From: JBBROS01 sp965199595
Lineage (GTDB): Bacteria; Pseudomonadota; Alphaproteobacteria; Acetobacterales; Acetobacteraceae
DNA length: 64,000 bases
NCBI GenBank assembly: GCA_965199595.1
Contig: OZ241182.1
Span: forward strand, 3,038,001-3,102,000
Direction: 5' to 3'
Part shown: positions 1-8,794 of the stretch, piece after piece
Layout: each line of letters opens with the position of its first letter
Position numbering within the stretch: the stretch's first letter is position 1
Position numbers and translations under genes: made by a program
Notes under the pieces: model-generated
What the model saw: the letters and a program-made list of their open reading frames with translations, nothing else
Told to the model about the DNA's origin: nothing
Database searches by the model: none

Positions 1-1
1 C

Positions 2-1030
<1,029 letters not shown>

Positions 1031-1074
1031 GCCCGGCACTTGCAACCCGGGCGTGGCTGACGGAAACAGGCGGC

Positions 1075-3264
1075 ATGACCCTCGACACACACTCTGCCCG
1101 ACTTTTACCCAGTGTGGTCGCGCCGCCGACCATCGCGTTCAATCCGCCGGGCAGCGCAACGCCGGAGCCGTTGCGCAGCATGGTGTGCCCGAATTGCGGG
1201 GACATCGCTGCCAAGACGCTGGTGCTGACGATTGATGTGCAGCTGCCCGACAACCCGGCCAAGCGGCTGCGCGTGCTCCGCTGCCCGGGCTGTACCGCGA
1301 ACTTCTATGACAGCCAGGTGCCGCCGGACTATGCCGAGCCGGCGCTGAACAACCGCGGCCGGGTGCCGTTCTATGTGCAGCAGGGCGCGGGCGTGTCGCT
1401 GATCACCCGACCGCTCGCCCAGCTGCGGCGCCCGGCGGGCACGTCTTACATGGAGGTCGGCTGCGGCTACGGCTTCGGCCTCGACTTCGCGGTGAACACC
1501 CGGGGCTGGACCGGGCTCGGCATCGATCCTGCGCCGCTGGCCGCCCTGGGCCGCGATGCCTTCGGCCTTCCGATCGAGCTGCGCTACCTGCGCGACGATG
1601 ATGAGGCGCGTGGCACGATGGACGTGGTGATGGGCTCCGAGGTGATCGAGCACGTCACCTCGCCCAGCGCTTTCGTCCGCACCTTGAAAGCCATGCTGAA
1701 GCCCGGCGGCGTGCTGGTTCTGACCACGCCCAATGGCGACGACATCGATCCCGGGACGCCGCCCGGCATCATCATCCCGCTGCTGTCACCCAGCCTGCAT
1801 CTCGTGATCCAGAACAAGGTGAGCCTGGAGGCGCTGCTGCGACAGGCCGGGTTCGCGCATGTGACGGTCGAGATCGACAGCCATTCCCTGGTCGCCTTCG
1901 CGAGCGATGCGCCGCTGGACCTTGAGGAGGACCAGGCGGCGCTGCGACGCTCATTGCGCGACCACCTGGAACAGCGTGCTGCCTCGGTGGACACGACGAC
2001 CGACCTGTTCCTTGCCTTCGCCGGCCGCGCCTTCTACGAGAGCGTCAATGATGGCGACATGGCTGCGGCGGACCGTGCCTGGGCCTTGCTGGTGCCCGGG
2101 GTCCGTGCGCGCTTCGGCTTGCAGATCGATGCGCTGAAGGCGCTGCCAGAGGCCGTCGCCACCTGCAGCCTGGAGGAGATGGCGACGCTGGTGCCGCTGA
2201 ACCTCGGCGGGATGCTTTACGCCCGCGCGATCCGGCGCCTGGCCGGCGGCACGCCCCGAGCTGCGCTGGAGCCGTATTTCGCGCTTTCGGCCGAAGCGGC
2301 CGGGGCCATGCGCCGCGCCCTGGGTGAGCTGGCGATGGAGGACGGGCAGACCGAGGATATCGGCTGGACCTCTCTCGCGGAGGCCGTGCTCTGCGCCGCC
2401 GATGCCGCGGACCCGACGCTGGTGGCCCGCATCCGCGCGCTGCCTCCCGCCCCCAATGGCGGCGAGAGCCGGCGCCTTTCGATTGCCCTCCGCGCCATGA
2501 CCAACCTGGTCAACGCCGGCCACTACGAGGCCGGGCGCACCCTGGTTCGGGAGCTCGGCCTGGCCGATGCCCCGTTCGTGCAATCCGGTGCCGAGATTTC
2601 GGAAGCGGAGCGCGACGCGCTGTTCTGCCTTGCCATCGTCGACGTGCAGATCGGGGCGGACGGCAAGCCGCTCGGCAATCCGGCTGCGGCGCGCGCCCGT
2701 TTCCGCCGGGTCCGCGCAGTTGCCGAGCCTGGCAGCGGCCTTTGGTGGGCCGCCTTGCGCGGTGAGGCGCAGGCGCTGGGGCTGATGGGCGACAAGGACG
2801 GTGCCGCAGCACTGGCCGAGACGGTCACCCGCGACCACCCGACCATCGACACCGCCCGCTGGACGCTGCAGAGCCTGGTGAACGTCGGGCGCTACGACGC
2901 GGCGCGCGCCGTGGTGAAGCGCTCCGGCCTCGGCACCGCGGCCTTTGCCCAGCCCGGCATCACCCGCGCCCTGTCGGACGAGGAGCGCGACGTCGTGTTC
3001 TGCCTCGCCGTGCTGGATGCGGAGATCGGCGTGGGTCAGCGGCCGGTGGGCGAGCCCGCCATGGCGCGGGGCCGGTTCGCCCGGGTGCGCAAGGCGACGC
3101 CCGAGGGCTCCGGCCTGTGGTGGGCGGCGCTGCGTGGCGAGTTGCAGGCGCTCGACCTGCTCGACGCGCAGGACGAGGCGGCGGCCTTGACGGCCGATGT
3201 CGAGGCCACCTACCCGAACCTGCAGCTTCCCGCCGACATGCTCGTGCGGATCGGCAAGGGCTGA
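1075..3264 (+). CDS. Class I SAM methyltransferase with duplicated helical C-terminal module
   Basis: 729 residues. The ATG at 1075 is chosen because the open upstream extension lies inside ugd. Residues about 38-73 carry a CPNC/CPGC pair that looks like a zinc ribbon. Residues about 125-250 are a Rossmann methyltransferase, with motif I EVGCGYGFG, the acidic GIDPAP and the post-motif GSEVIEHV followed by LKPGGVLVLTTPN. The following ~220 residues are helical and unassigned. From residue about 475 a module of ~123 residues occurs twice in tandem, each copy containing EERD or EAERD, a phenylalanine-cysteine-leucine turn, an RFxRVR segment and GLWWAALRGE, reminiscent of TPR-type helical repeats. 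It probably methylates a glycan or nucleotide-sugar intermediate given ugd upstream and the RgpF-like gene 4 bp downstream; the substrate is unknown. Confidence 0.8.
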   Translation: MTLDTHSARLLPSVVAPPTIAFNPPGSATPEPLRSMVCPNCGDIAAKTLVLTIDVQLPDNPAKRLRVLRCPGCTANFYDSQVPPDYAEPALNNRGRVPFYVQQGAGVSLITRPLAQLRRPAGTSYMEVGCGYGFGLDFAVNTRGWTGLGIDPAPLAALGRDAFGLPIELRYLRDDDEARGTMDVVMGSEVIEHVTSPSAFVRTLKAMLKPGGVLVLTTPNGDDIDPGTPPGIIIPLLSPSLHLVIQNKVSLEALLRQAGFAHVTVEIDSHSLVAFASDAPLDLEEDQAALRRSLRDHLEQRAASVDTTTDLFLAFAGRAFYESVNDGDMAAADRAWALLVPGVRARFGLQIDALKALPEAVATCSLEEMATLVPLNLGGMLYARAIRRLAGGTPRAALEPYFALSAEAAGAMRRALGELAMEDGQTEDIGWTSLAEAVLCAADAADPTLVARIRALPPAPNGGESRRLSIALRAMTNLVNAGHYEAGRTLVRELGLADAPFVQSGAEISEAERDALFCLAIVDVQIGADGKPLGNPAAARARFRRVRAVAEPGSGLWWAALRGEAQALGLMGDKDGAAALAETVTRDHPTIDTARWTLQSLVNVGRYDAARAVVKRSGLGTAAFAQPGITRALSDEERDVVFCLAVLDAEIGVGQRPVGEPAMARGRFARVRKATPEGSGLWWAALRGELQALDLLDAQDEAAALTADVEATYPNLQLPADMLVRIGKG
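2497..3235 (+). repeat. Two-copy ~123-residue protein repeat
   Basis: Two adjacent in-frame segments of about 370 bp (roughly 2497-2865 and 2866-3235) encode related modules. Both share LVNxGxYxA, FVQ/FAQ, a GLWWAALRGE block and a QALxL end. They differ at many positions, so this is an old duplication rather than a recent one. Confidence 0.75.
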
Positions 3265-3268
3265 ACCC

Positions 3269-4318
3269 GTGGCGAGATCCGCCCTCGGCCACCTGGTGCA
3301 CCGCCTGTACAGCCTGGTGCGCTGGGTGGCGCTTCCCATGCTCGGCCACGAGATCGTGCGTCGCCGCAGCCCGCAACAGGCGGTGCTGCGCTGGCCGGAG
3401 GGGGAGATCCCGCTGGGCCCGAAGGTCTGTGTGTTCGTGCATTGGGACGGCGGCGGCGAGGTGCGGGACCACGTCATGCACCAGGTTCGCAGCCTGGCGG
3501 CGGCTGGCCTGTCGATCATGTTCGTCACCAACTCGGGCAAGCTGCGCCCCGATGCGCTGGAGGCCCTGAAGCTGGTGTGTGCCGGCGTGCTGATCCGGCG
3601 CAACGTGGGGTATGATTTCGGAGCCTGGCGCGAGGGATTCGAGCAGCTGAACCTGCCGCGCCCCAATACCACCCTGGTCGCGATGGCGAATGACAGCGTC
3701 TATGGCCCGCTGCGCTCGCTGGGCGAGCTGTTCGCCGCCATCGACTTCGAGGCCGCGGATGTCTGGGGGTGCACCGATAGCTGGCAGTCCCGCTATCATC
3801 TGCAATCCTATCTCATGGCGTTCAGCCCCAAGGTCGTCGCCAGCCCGGCCTGGGCCAAGTACTGGAACCAGGTGCGCCCGACCTGGTCCAAGATGTGGCT
3901 GATCCGGCTGTATGAGATCGGGCTGACGCAGGCGATGCTGAAAGCCGGGTTCACCTGCCGGGCGATCTGGCCCTACCAGTCGCTGATCAACGACATCGAC
4001 CTCACCTGGTTGGAGACCCGGGGCGAGGACGAGGAGGGGCCGAACATGGCCGACCCCATGAACCAGGCCCGGCAGAAGCACATCCTTCGCCTGCGCGAGG
4101 CCGTGACCAACCGCTGGCCGCTCAACCCCACCAGCGACCTGTGGCGCCAGCTGCTGCAGGCGCGCTTCCCGTTCGTGAAGCGGGAGCTGCTGCGCAACAA
4201 TCCCTCGAAGGTGCCCGACGTGGTCGAGTGGCGCGATGTGGTGCGGGAGTTGTCGGGGGCGAGCCTGGCGCCGATCGACCGGGACCTGCAGCGCACGCTG
4301 AAGAACCAGGCGCCGTAA
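3269..4318 (+). CDS. RgpF-like (rhamnan synthesis protein F family) glycan protein
   Basis: 349 residues from a GTG at 3269, four bases after the upstream stop. An in-frame start at 3197 inside the methyltransferase gene is less plausible. The protein matches the RgpF family (rhamnan synthesis protein F, usually associated with rhamnose-rich polysaccharide assembly). Visible features are VFVHWDGGGEVRDHV near residue 50, the hallmark RRNVGYDFGAWREG around residue 110, MANDSVYGP, and WGCTDSW followed by a YLMAFS segment. The last ~100 residues hold the conserved NPTSDLWRQLL stretch. It is cytosolic or membrane-associated by family. It is the last gene of the ugd-led group and is followed immediately by a hairpin terminator. 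The exact glycosyl donor cannot be read from the sequence. Confidence 0.82.
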   Translation: MARSALGHLVHRLYSLVRWVALPMLGHEIVRRRSPQQAVLRWPEGEIPLGPKVCVFVHWDGGGEVRDHVMHQVRSLAAAGLSIMFVTNSGKLRPDALEALKLVCAGVLIRRNVGYDFGAWREGFEQLNLPRPNTTLVAMANDSVYGPLRSLGELFAAIDFEAADVWGCTDSWQSRYHLQSYLMAFSPKVVASPAWAKYWNQVRPTWSKMWLIRLYEIGLTQAMLKAGFTCRAIWPYQSLINDIDLTWLETRGEDEEGPNMADPMNQARQKHILRLREAVTNRWPLNPTSDLWRQLLQARFPFVKRELLRNNPSKVPDVVEWRDVVRELSGASLAPIDRDLQRTLKNQAP

Positions 4319-4323
4319 CGGTT

Positions 4324-4357
4324 CTTCGCTCCCCTCCTCTGCGGGAGGGGAGCGAAG
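4324..4357. terminator. Bidirectional hairpin terminator between RgpF-like gene and gatB
   Basis: A perfect 14-bp inverted repeat (4324-4337 pairing with 4344-4357, six-base loop) sits 5 bp after the plus-strand stop and 3 bp after the minus-strand gatB stop. It is positioned to end transcription of both convergent genes. There is no strong T-tract on either side. Confidence 0.8.
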
Positions 4358-4360
4358 GGC

Positions 4361-5812
4361 TCAGCCCAGCCTGGCCTTGATGGCGTCGTTGACGAGCGCC
4401 GGGTTGCCCTTGCCGGCCATCGCCTTCATCACCTGGCCCACGAAGAAGCCGAACAGCTTGTCCTTGCCGGACCTGTATTCCGCCACCTTGCCGGGATTGG
4501 CCGCCAGCACGGCGTCCACCGCCGCGTCGATGGCGGCGGTATCCGTCACCTGGCGCAGGCCGCGGGCCTCCACGATGGATGCCGGGTCCTGGCCGGTTTC
4601 GACCATGGCCTCGAACACCTCCTTGGCGATGCGGCCGTTGATGGTCTTGTCGGCGATCAGGTCGATCAGCCCGCCCAGGGATGCCGCGGAGACCGGGCTG
4701 TCGGCGATGGTGCGGCTGGTGCGGTTCAGGGCGGCGAAGACGTCGCCCATCATCCAGTTCGCCGCCTGCTTGGCGTCGCGGCCGTGGGCCACCGTCTCGA
4801 AGAACGCCGCCGTCTCCTGGTCCGCCACCAGCACCCCGGCGTCATACGGCGAGAGCCCGTGTTCGGCCACGAAGCGGGTGCGCTTCGCGTCGGGCAACTC
4901 CGGCAGTTCGGCTTTCAGCGCCGCCACCCAGGCCTCGTCCAGCACCAGCGGCAGAAGGTCCGGGTCCGGGAAGTAGCGGTAATCGTGGGCGTCTTCCTTG
5001 GAGCGCAGGGACCGGGTTTCGCCACGCGCCGGGTCGAACAGCCGGGTCTCCTGGTCCACGGTGCCGCCGGCTTCCCAGACGGCGACCTGGCGGGCGGCCT
5101 CGGCCTCGATCGCCTGCATGACGAAGCGGACGGAGTTCACGTTCTTGATCTCGCAGCGGGTGCGGAAGGGCTCGCCGTGCTTGCGGACGCTGACGTTCAC
5201 GTCGGCGCGCATGGAGCCTTCCTCCATGTTGCCGTCGCAGGTGCCGAGGTAGCGCAGGATGGTGCGGAGCTTGCGGAGGTAGGCGCCGGCTTCCTCGGGG
5301 GTGCGGATGTCGGGTTCGCTGACGATCTCCATCAGTGCCACGCCGGAGCGGTTGAGGTCGATGAAGCTGCGGCCCGGATCCTGGTCGTGCAGGGACTTGC
5401 CGGCGTCCTGCTCCAGGTGGAGCCGGGTCACGCCGATGCGGCGGGTGGTGGCGTCGGCCAGCTCGATCTCGACCACGCCGGCGCCGACGATGGGGTGGGC
5501 GAACTGGCTGATCTGGTAGCCCTGCGGCAGGTCGGCATAGAAGTAGTTCTTGCGGTCGAAGCGGCTGACCAGGTTGATCTGCGCCTCCAGGCCCAGCCCG
5601 GTGCGGACGGCCTGGGCCACGCATTCGCGGTTGATCACCGGGAGCATGCCGGGGAAGGCGGCGTCCACGAAGCTGACGTGGCCGTTCGGCTCACCGCCGT
5701 ATTCGGCGGAGGCGCCGCTGAACAGCTTGGCCTGGCTCACCACCTGGGCGTGCACCTCCAGGCCGACGACGATCTCCCAGGGGCCGGTCGAGCCCTGCAC
5801 CAGGTAGGTCAT
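4361..5812 (-). CDS. gatB: Asp/Glu-tRNA(Asn/Gln) amidotransferase subunit B
   Basis: Subunit B of GatCAB, which binds misacylated Glu-tRNA(Gln) or Asp-tRNA(Asn), phosphorylates the acyl group and accepts ammonia from GatA. 483 residues is the normal length. The N-terminus has the family motifs WEIVVGLEVHAQ and KLFSGAS, followed by the QGYQISQ and KNYFYADLPQ region, LHLEQDAGKS, and the SDVNVSVR-like RADVNVSVRKHGEP region. The C-terminal helical and YqeY-like tail ends in GQVMKAMAGKGNP. The ATG overlaps the gatA stop by four bases (ATGA), so it is translated by coupling as the third gene of gatC-gatA-gatB. Confidence 0.97.
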   Translation of the reverse strand: MTYLVQGSTGPWEIVVGLEVHAQVVSQAKLFSGASAEYGGEPNGHVSFVDAAFPGMLPVINRECVAQAVRTGLGLEAQINLVSRFDRKNYFYADLPQGYQISQFAHPIVGAGVVEIELADATTRRIGVTRLHLEQDAGKSLHDQDPGRSFIDLNRSGVALMEIVSEPDIRTPEEAGAYLRKLRTILRYLGTCDGNMEEGSMRADVNVSVRKHGEPFRTRCEIKNVNSVRFVMQAIEAEAARQVAVWEAGGTVDQETRLFDPARGETRSLRSKEDAHDYRYFPDPDLLPLVLDEAWVAALKAELPELPDAKRTRFVAEHGLSPYDAGVLVADQETAAFFETVAHGRDAKQAANWMMGDVFAALNRTSRTIADSPVSAASLGGLIDLIADKTINGRIAKEVFEAMVETGQDPASIVEARGLRQVTDTAAIDAAVDAVLAANPGKVAEYRSGKDKLFGFFVGQVMKAMAGKGNPALVNDAIKARLG

Positions 5813-7317
5813 GCGGCGGCTCCTGCCCAGAGCTGCGGCCGTGCGTTGAAGCCGGCGGCCCGCTCGATGGCGCCGGCGACGGCGAACACCGTCTCCTCGT
5901 CGAAGGGGCGGCCCAGCACCTGCAGGCCCAGCGGCAGCCCGGCGGCGCCCAGCCCGGCGGGCACGCTCATGCCGGGGATGCCCGCCATGCTGGCCGGGAT
6001 GGTGAAGGCGTCGTTCAGGTACATCGTCACCGGGTCATCCATGTTCTCGCCCTGGGCGAAGGCGGCGCTGGGGGCGGTGGGGGTCAGCAGGGCGTCCACG
6101 GTGCGGAAGGCCTCGGTGAAGTCCCGCAGGATCAGGGTGCGGACCTTCTGGGCGCGGACGTAGTAGGCGTCGTAGTAGCCGGCGCTGAGCACGTAGGTGC
6201 CGAGCAGGATGCGGCGCTGCGTCTCCGCGCCGAAGCCGGCGGCGCGGGTGCGCTCGTAGAGGTCATCGAGGTCCCGGCCCTCGACCCGGGCGCCGAAGCG
6301 GATGCCGTCGTAGCGCGCCAGGTTGGAGGAGGCCTCGGCGGGCGCCACGATGTAGTAGGTCGCGAGGCCATAGGAGGTGTGCGGCAGGGACACCTCCACC
6401 GTCTCCGCGCCCGCGTCCCGCAGCCAGGCGAGCCCCTGCTCCCATAGCGCGGCGATCTCGGGCGAGAGGCCGTCCATCCGGTATTCGCGGGGCACGCCGA
6501 TGCGCAGGCCCTTCACGCCGCGGCGCACGGCGGCGGCGAAGTCCGGCACCGCCTGGTCCGCACTGGTGCTGTCCTTGGGGTCGAACCCCGCCATCGAGGC
6601 CAGCAGGATCGCGCAATCCTCCACGCTCCGCGCCATCGGCCCGGCCTGGTCCAGGCTGGAGGCGAAGGCGACGACGCCCCAGCGCGAGCAGCGGCCGTAG
6701 GTCGGCTTGATGCCGGCGATGCCGCAGAACGCGGCGGGCTGGCGGATCGAGCCGCCCGTGTCCGTTGCCGTGGCGCCCATGGCCAGCCCGGCGGCGACCG
6801 CGGCGGCGGAGCCGCCGGAGGAGCCGCCCGGCACCAGCTTCGCGCCATCCGCCGGGCCCCAGGGGTTGGTGACCGGGCCATAGGCGCTGGTCATGTTGGA
6901 GGAGCCCATGGCGAATTCGTCGAGGTTGGTCTTGCCCAGGAACACCGCGCCATTTCGCCGCAGGTTGGCGGTGACGGTGCTCTCATAGGCCGGGACGAAG
7001 GGCGACAGGATGCGGCTGCCGGCCGTGGTGCGGGTGCCGGCGGTGCAGAACAGGTCCTTGTTCGCCACCGGGATGCCGAGCAGGGGTGCGGACTCGCCGC
7101 GGGCCAGCGCCGCGTCGGCTTCGGCGGCATGGGCCAGGGCCACTTCGGGGGTTGGGGTGATGTAGGCGTTGAGCGCCGGGTTGTGGGCGGCGATGGCGTC
7201 GAGGTGGGCCTGGGCCAGCTCGGTGGCGGTGAACTGCCGGGTGCGCAGGCCGTGGTGGGCGGCGGCGATGCCGAGGCCGAGCATGGAGCCGGGCATGGAG
7301 CCGGGCATGGTGGTCAT
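5809..7317 (-). CDS. gatA: Asp/Glu-tRNA amidotransferase subunit A (glutaminase)
   Basis: Amidase-signature enzyme that releases ammonia from glutamine for GatB. 502 residues. The Ser-cisSer-Lys triad is visible: Lys in PVANKDLF (about residue 84), and the serines in GGSSGGSAAAVAAG and DTGGSIRQPA. The start is ambiguous: ATG at 7317 overlaps the gatC stop by four bases, but a 12-bp direct repeat (7281-7304) makes the N-terminus read MTTMPGSMPGSM and offers further in-frame ATGs at 7308, 7296 and 7284. The overlap favours 7317. Middle gene of the gatCAB operon. Confidence 0.97.
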   Translation of the reverse strand: MTTMPGSMPGSMLGLGIAAAHHGLRTRQFTATELAQAHLDAIAAHNPALNAYITPTPEVALAHAAEADAALARGESAPLLGIPVANKDLFCTAGTRTTAGSRILSPFVPAYESTVTANLRRNGAVFLGKTNLDEFAMGSSNMTSAYGPVTNPWGPADGAKLVPGGSSGGSAAAVAAGLAMGATATDTGGSIRQPAAFCGIAGIKPTYGRCSRWGVVAFASSLDQAGPMARSVEDCAILLASMAGFDPKDSTSADQAVPDFAAAVRRGVKGLRIGVPREYRMDGLSPEIAALWEQGLAWLRDAGAETVEVSLPHTSYGLATYYIVAPAEASSNLARYDGIRFGARVEGRDLDDLYERTRAAGFGAETQRRILLGTYVLSAGYYDAYYVRAQKVRTLILRDFTEAFRTVDALLTPTAPSAAFAQGENMDDPVTMYLNDAFTIPASMAGIPGMSVPAGLGAAGLPLGLQVLGRPFDEETVFAVAGAIERAAGFNARPQLWAGAAA

Positions 7318-7601
7318 TCCACCACCTTCGGGACGGCGTAGTAGGGCCCGGCGCGGTCCGGCGCGTTGGCCAGCACAGCGTCGGCGATGCCGCCATCCGT
7401 CACCACGTCCTCGCGCATGCGCATCGCCATTGCGGCGGCGCCGGTCAGCGGCTCGATGCCGTCCACGTTCACCGCGTTGAGCTGCTCGATCCAGCCGAGG
7501 ATCGAGTTCAGCTCTCCCTGGATGCGCGGGATATCGGCGTCCTCCAGGTGCAGGCGGGACAGCTTGGCGATGCGGCGGACGGTCGCGGGGTCGAGCGACA
7601 T
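7314..7601 (-). CDS. gatC: Asp/Glu-tRNA amidotransferase subunit C
   Basis: 95 residues, the usual size of the small belt-like subunit that wraps around GatA and stabilises GatCAB. Family signatures are the N-terminal VRRIAKLSRLHL, the central GWIEQLNAVNVDGIEPL and the C-terminal REDVV and YYAVPKVVE. First gene of the operon, whose ATG at 7601 lies 48 bp from the divergent ruvX start. The stop overlaps gatA by ATGA. Together with GatA and GatB it supports indirect amidation to make Gln-tRNA(Gln) and/or Asn-tRNA(Asn). Confidence 0.95.
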   Translation of the reverse strand: MSLDPATVRRIAKLSRLHLEDADIPRIQGELNSILGWIEQLNAVNVDGIEPLTGAAAMAMRMREDVVTDGGIADAVLANAPDRAGPYYAVPKVVE

Positions 7602-7634
7602 GGGCGGAACCTTAATGGAATGAGGGTGCAGGGT

Positions 7635-7663
7635 GTGATACCGGCCCGCATGGCTCTGATCAA
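7635..7663 (-). promoter_or_regulatory. Candidate sigma-70 promoter for gatCAB
   Basis: Read on the minus strand, a TTGATC -35 box and a TATCAC -10 box are separated by exactly 17 bp. The start site would fall about 30 bp upstream of the gatC ATG. The element overlaps the likely ruvX start codon on the other strand. It matches four to five of six consensus bases in each box; no experiment supports it. Confidence 0.4.
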
Positions 7664-8135
7664 CATGGCGACGCTACGGGCGGGGCTGGGACGCGACCAG
7701 CGCCTGCTCGGGCTTGATCCCGGCAGCAAGACGATCGGCGTGGCGCTGACCGACGTGCGGCTGATGCTGGCCTCGCCCTATGGCGGGCTGCCGCGCCGCA
7801 AGCTGGGGCTGGTGGCCGGCGATATCCTGGCGATCGCGCGGAAGGAGGGGGCATTCGGGCTGGTGGCCGGGCTGCCGCTCTCGATGGATGGCAGCATGGG
7901 GCCGGCGGCGCAGGCGGCGCGGGACTGGACGCTGGCGCTGTCGGACCTCACCGGCCTGCCCGCCGCGCTGTGGGACGAGCGGCTGTCCAGCGCCGCCGTG
8001 AACCGCATGCTGATCCAGGAGATGGACATGACCCGGCGCAAGCGGGCCGCCATCGTCGATGGGCTCGCCGCCGCCTACACGCTGCAGGCGGCGCTGGATG
8101 CCAGCGTTCCGGCCGCGCGGACGCCTGCGGGCTAG
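7650..8135 (+). CDS. ruvX: Putative pre-16S rRNA nuclease / Holliday junction resolvase, YqgF/RuvX family
   Basis: 161 residues from ATG 7650; ATG 7665 is an alternative that would give 156, and 7620 a longer form. The RNase H-like fold is evident from LLGLDPGSKTIGVALTD (first catalytic Asp), the GLPLSMDGS loop, WDERLSS (Glu) and KRAAIVDGLAAAYTLQ (second Asp). In E. coli the family matures the 5' end of 16S rRNA; an older annotation is Holliday junction resolvase. It diverges from gatC, a pairing common in alphaproteobacteria. The stop overlaps the stop of the convergent downstream gene by three bases, so there is no room for a terminator between them. Confidence 0.92.
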   Translation: MALINMATLRAGLGRDQRLLGLDPGSKTIGVALTDVRLMLASPYGGLPRRKLGLVAGDILAIARKEGAFGLVAGLPLSMDGSMGPAAQAARDWTLALSDLTGLPAALWDERLSSAAVNRMLIQEMDMTRRKRAAIVDGLAAAYTLQAALDASVPAARTPAG

Positions 8136-8680
8136 TCGCCGCTGAGCTGCGGGGCCGGGTTGCCGGGCAGCACGAAGGGGCCGGATGGGGTGGGCGGCAC
8201 CGGCGCGGCTGGGGGCGGCACGGCCGCGGCCTGCGGCAGGGGTGCCGGGGGTACGTTCGGCATGGCGACCGGCATCACGCCGCCGCGGCCGGCCCCATCG
8301 AATGGCGACGGTGCCGCCATGGGCTGCGGCACGGGCAGCGGCACCACGACGGGACGAGGCACGAAGCGGATCGGCCGCGTGGGACGCATGCGAGGCCGCG
8401 GCCGCACGGTGGCCGGCGCATAGCGGGGCGTGTAGCGCGGCGCGTAGGCGGGCGGCGCATAGGCGGGCGGTTCATAGATGGGCGGGGCGTAATAGACCGG
8501 CGGCGGCGGCGCGTAATAGACCGGGGGGGCGTAGTACGGGCGATAGTACACCGGTCCCGCGAGATAGGGCGGCGCATAGCCATAGGGCGAGACGTAATAG
8601 GCCTGTGCCGCGCCGGGGACGGTCAAGGCGGCCAAGCCGGTCATCAGCGCCACAGCGAGGGCGCAGGTGCGAGTCGTCAT
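8132..8680 (-). CDS. Exported Tyr/Pro-rich low-complexity protein
   Basis: 182 residues from the ATG at 8680, preceded by a GGAGGA ribosome site; a longer in-frame start is unsupported. Residues 1-26 form a signal peptide (TRTC, then a hydrophobic core ending GAAQAYYV). The mature protein has a Tyr/Pro block built of YYAPP-, PPAY- and PRYAP-like units (residues ~27-95), a basic RPRPRMRP stretch, then a Pro/Ala/Val-rich tail. I recognise no enzymatic domain; composition suggests a periplasmic or envelope structural protein. Its stop codon interlocks with the ruvX stop. Function unknown. Confidence 0.75.
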   Translation of the reverse strand: MTTRTCALAVALMTGLAALTVPGAAQAYYVSPYGYAPPYLAGPVYYRPYYAPPVYYAPPPPVYYAPPIYEPPAYAPPAYAPRYTPRYAPATVRPRPRMRPTRPIRFVPRPVVVPLPVPQPMAAPSPFDGAGRGGVMPVAMPNVPPAPLPQAAAVPPPAAPVPPTPSGPFVLPGNPAPQLSGD

Positions 8681-8794
8681 CGGATCCTCCAACTGGAACA
8701 GCCCGCCAATCTGCCGTCCGGGCCACGGCACATCACGGCAAGGTTGCATGAAGGAGCAGGGTTGGTGCGGGAAGGCGGCATGTTCGCGGCCCAG

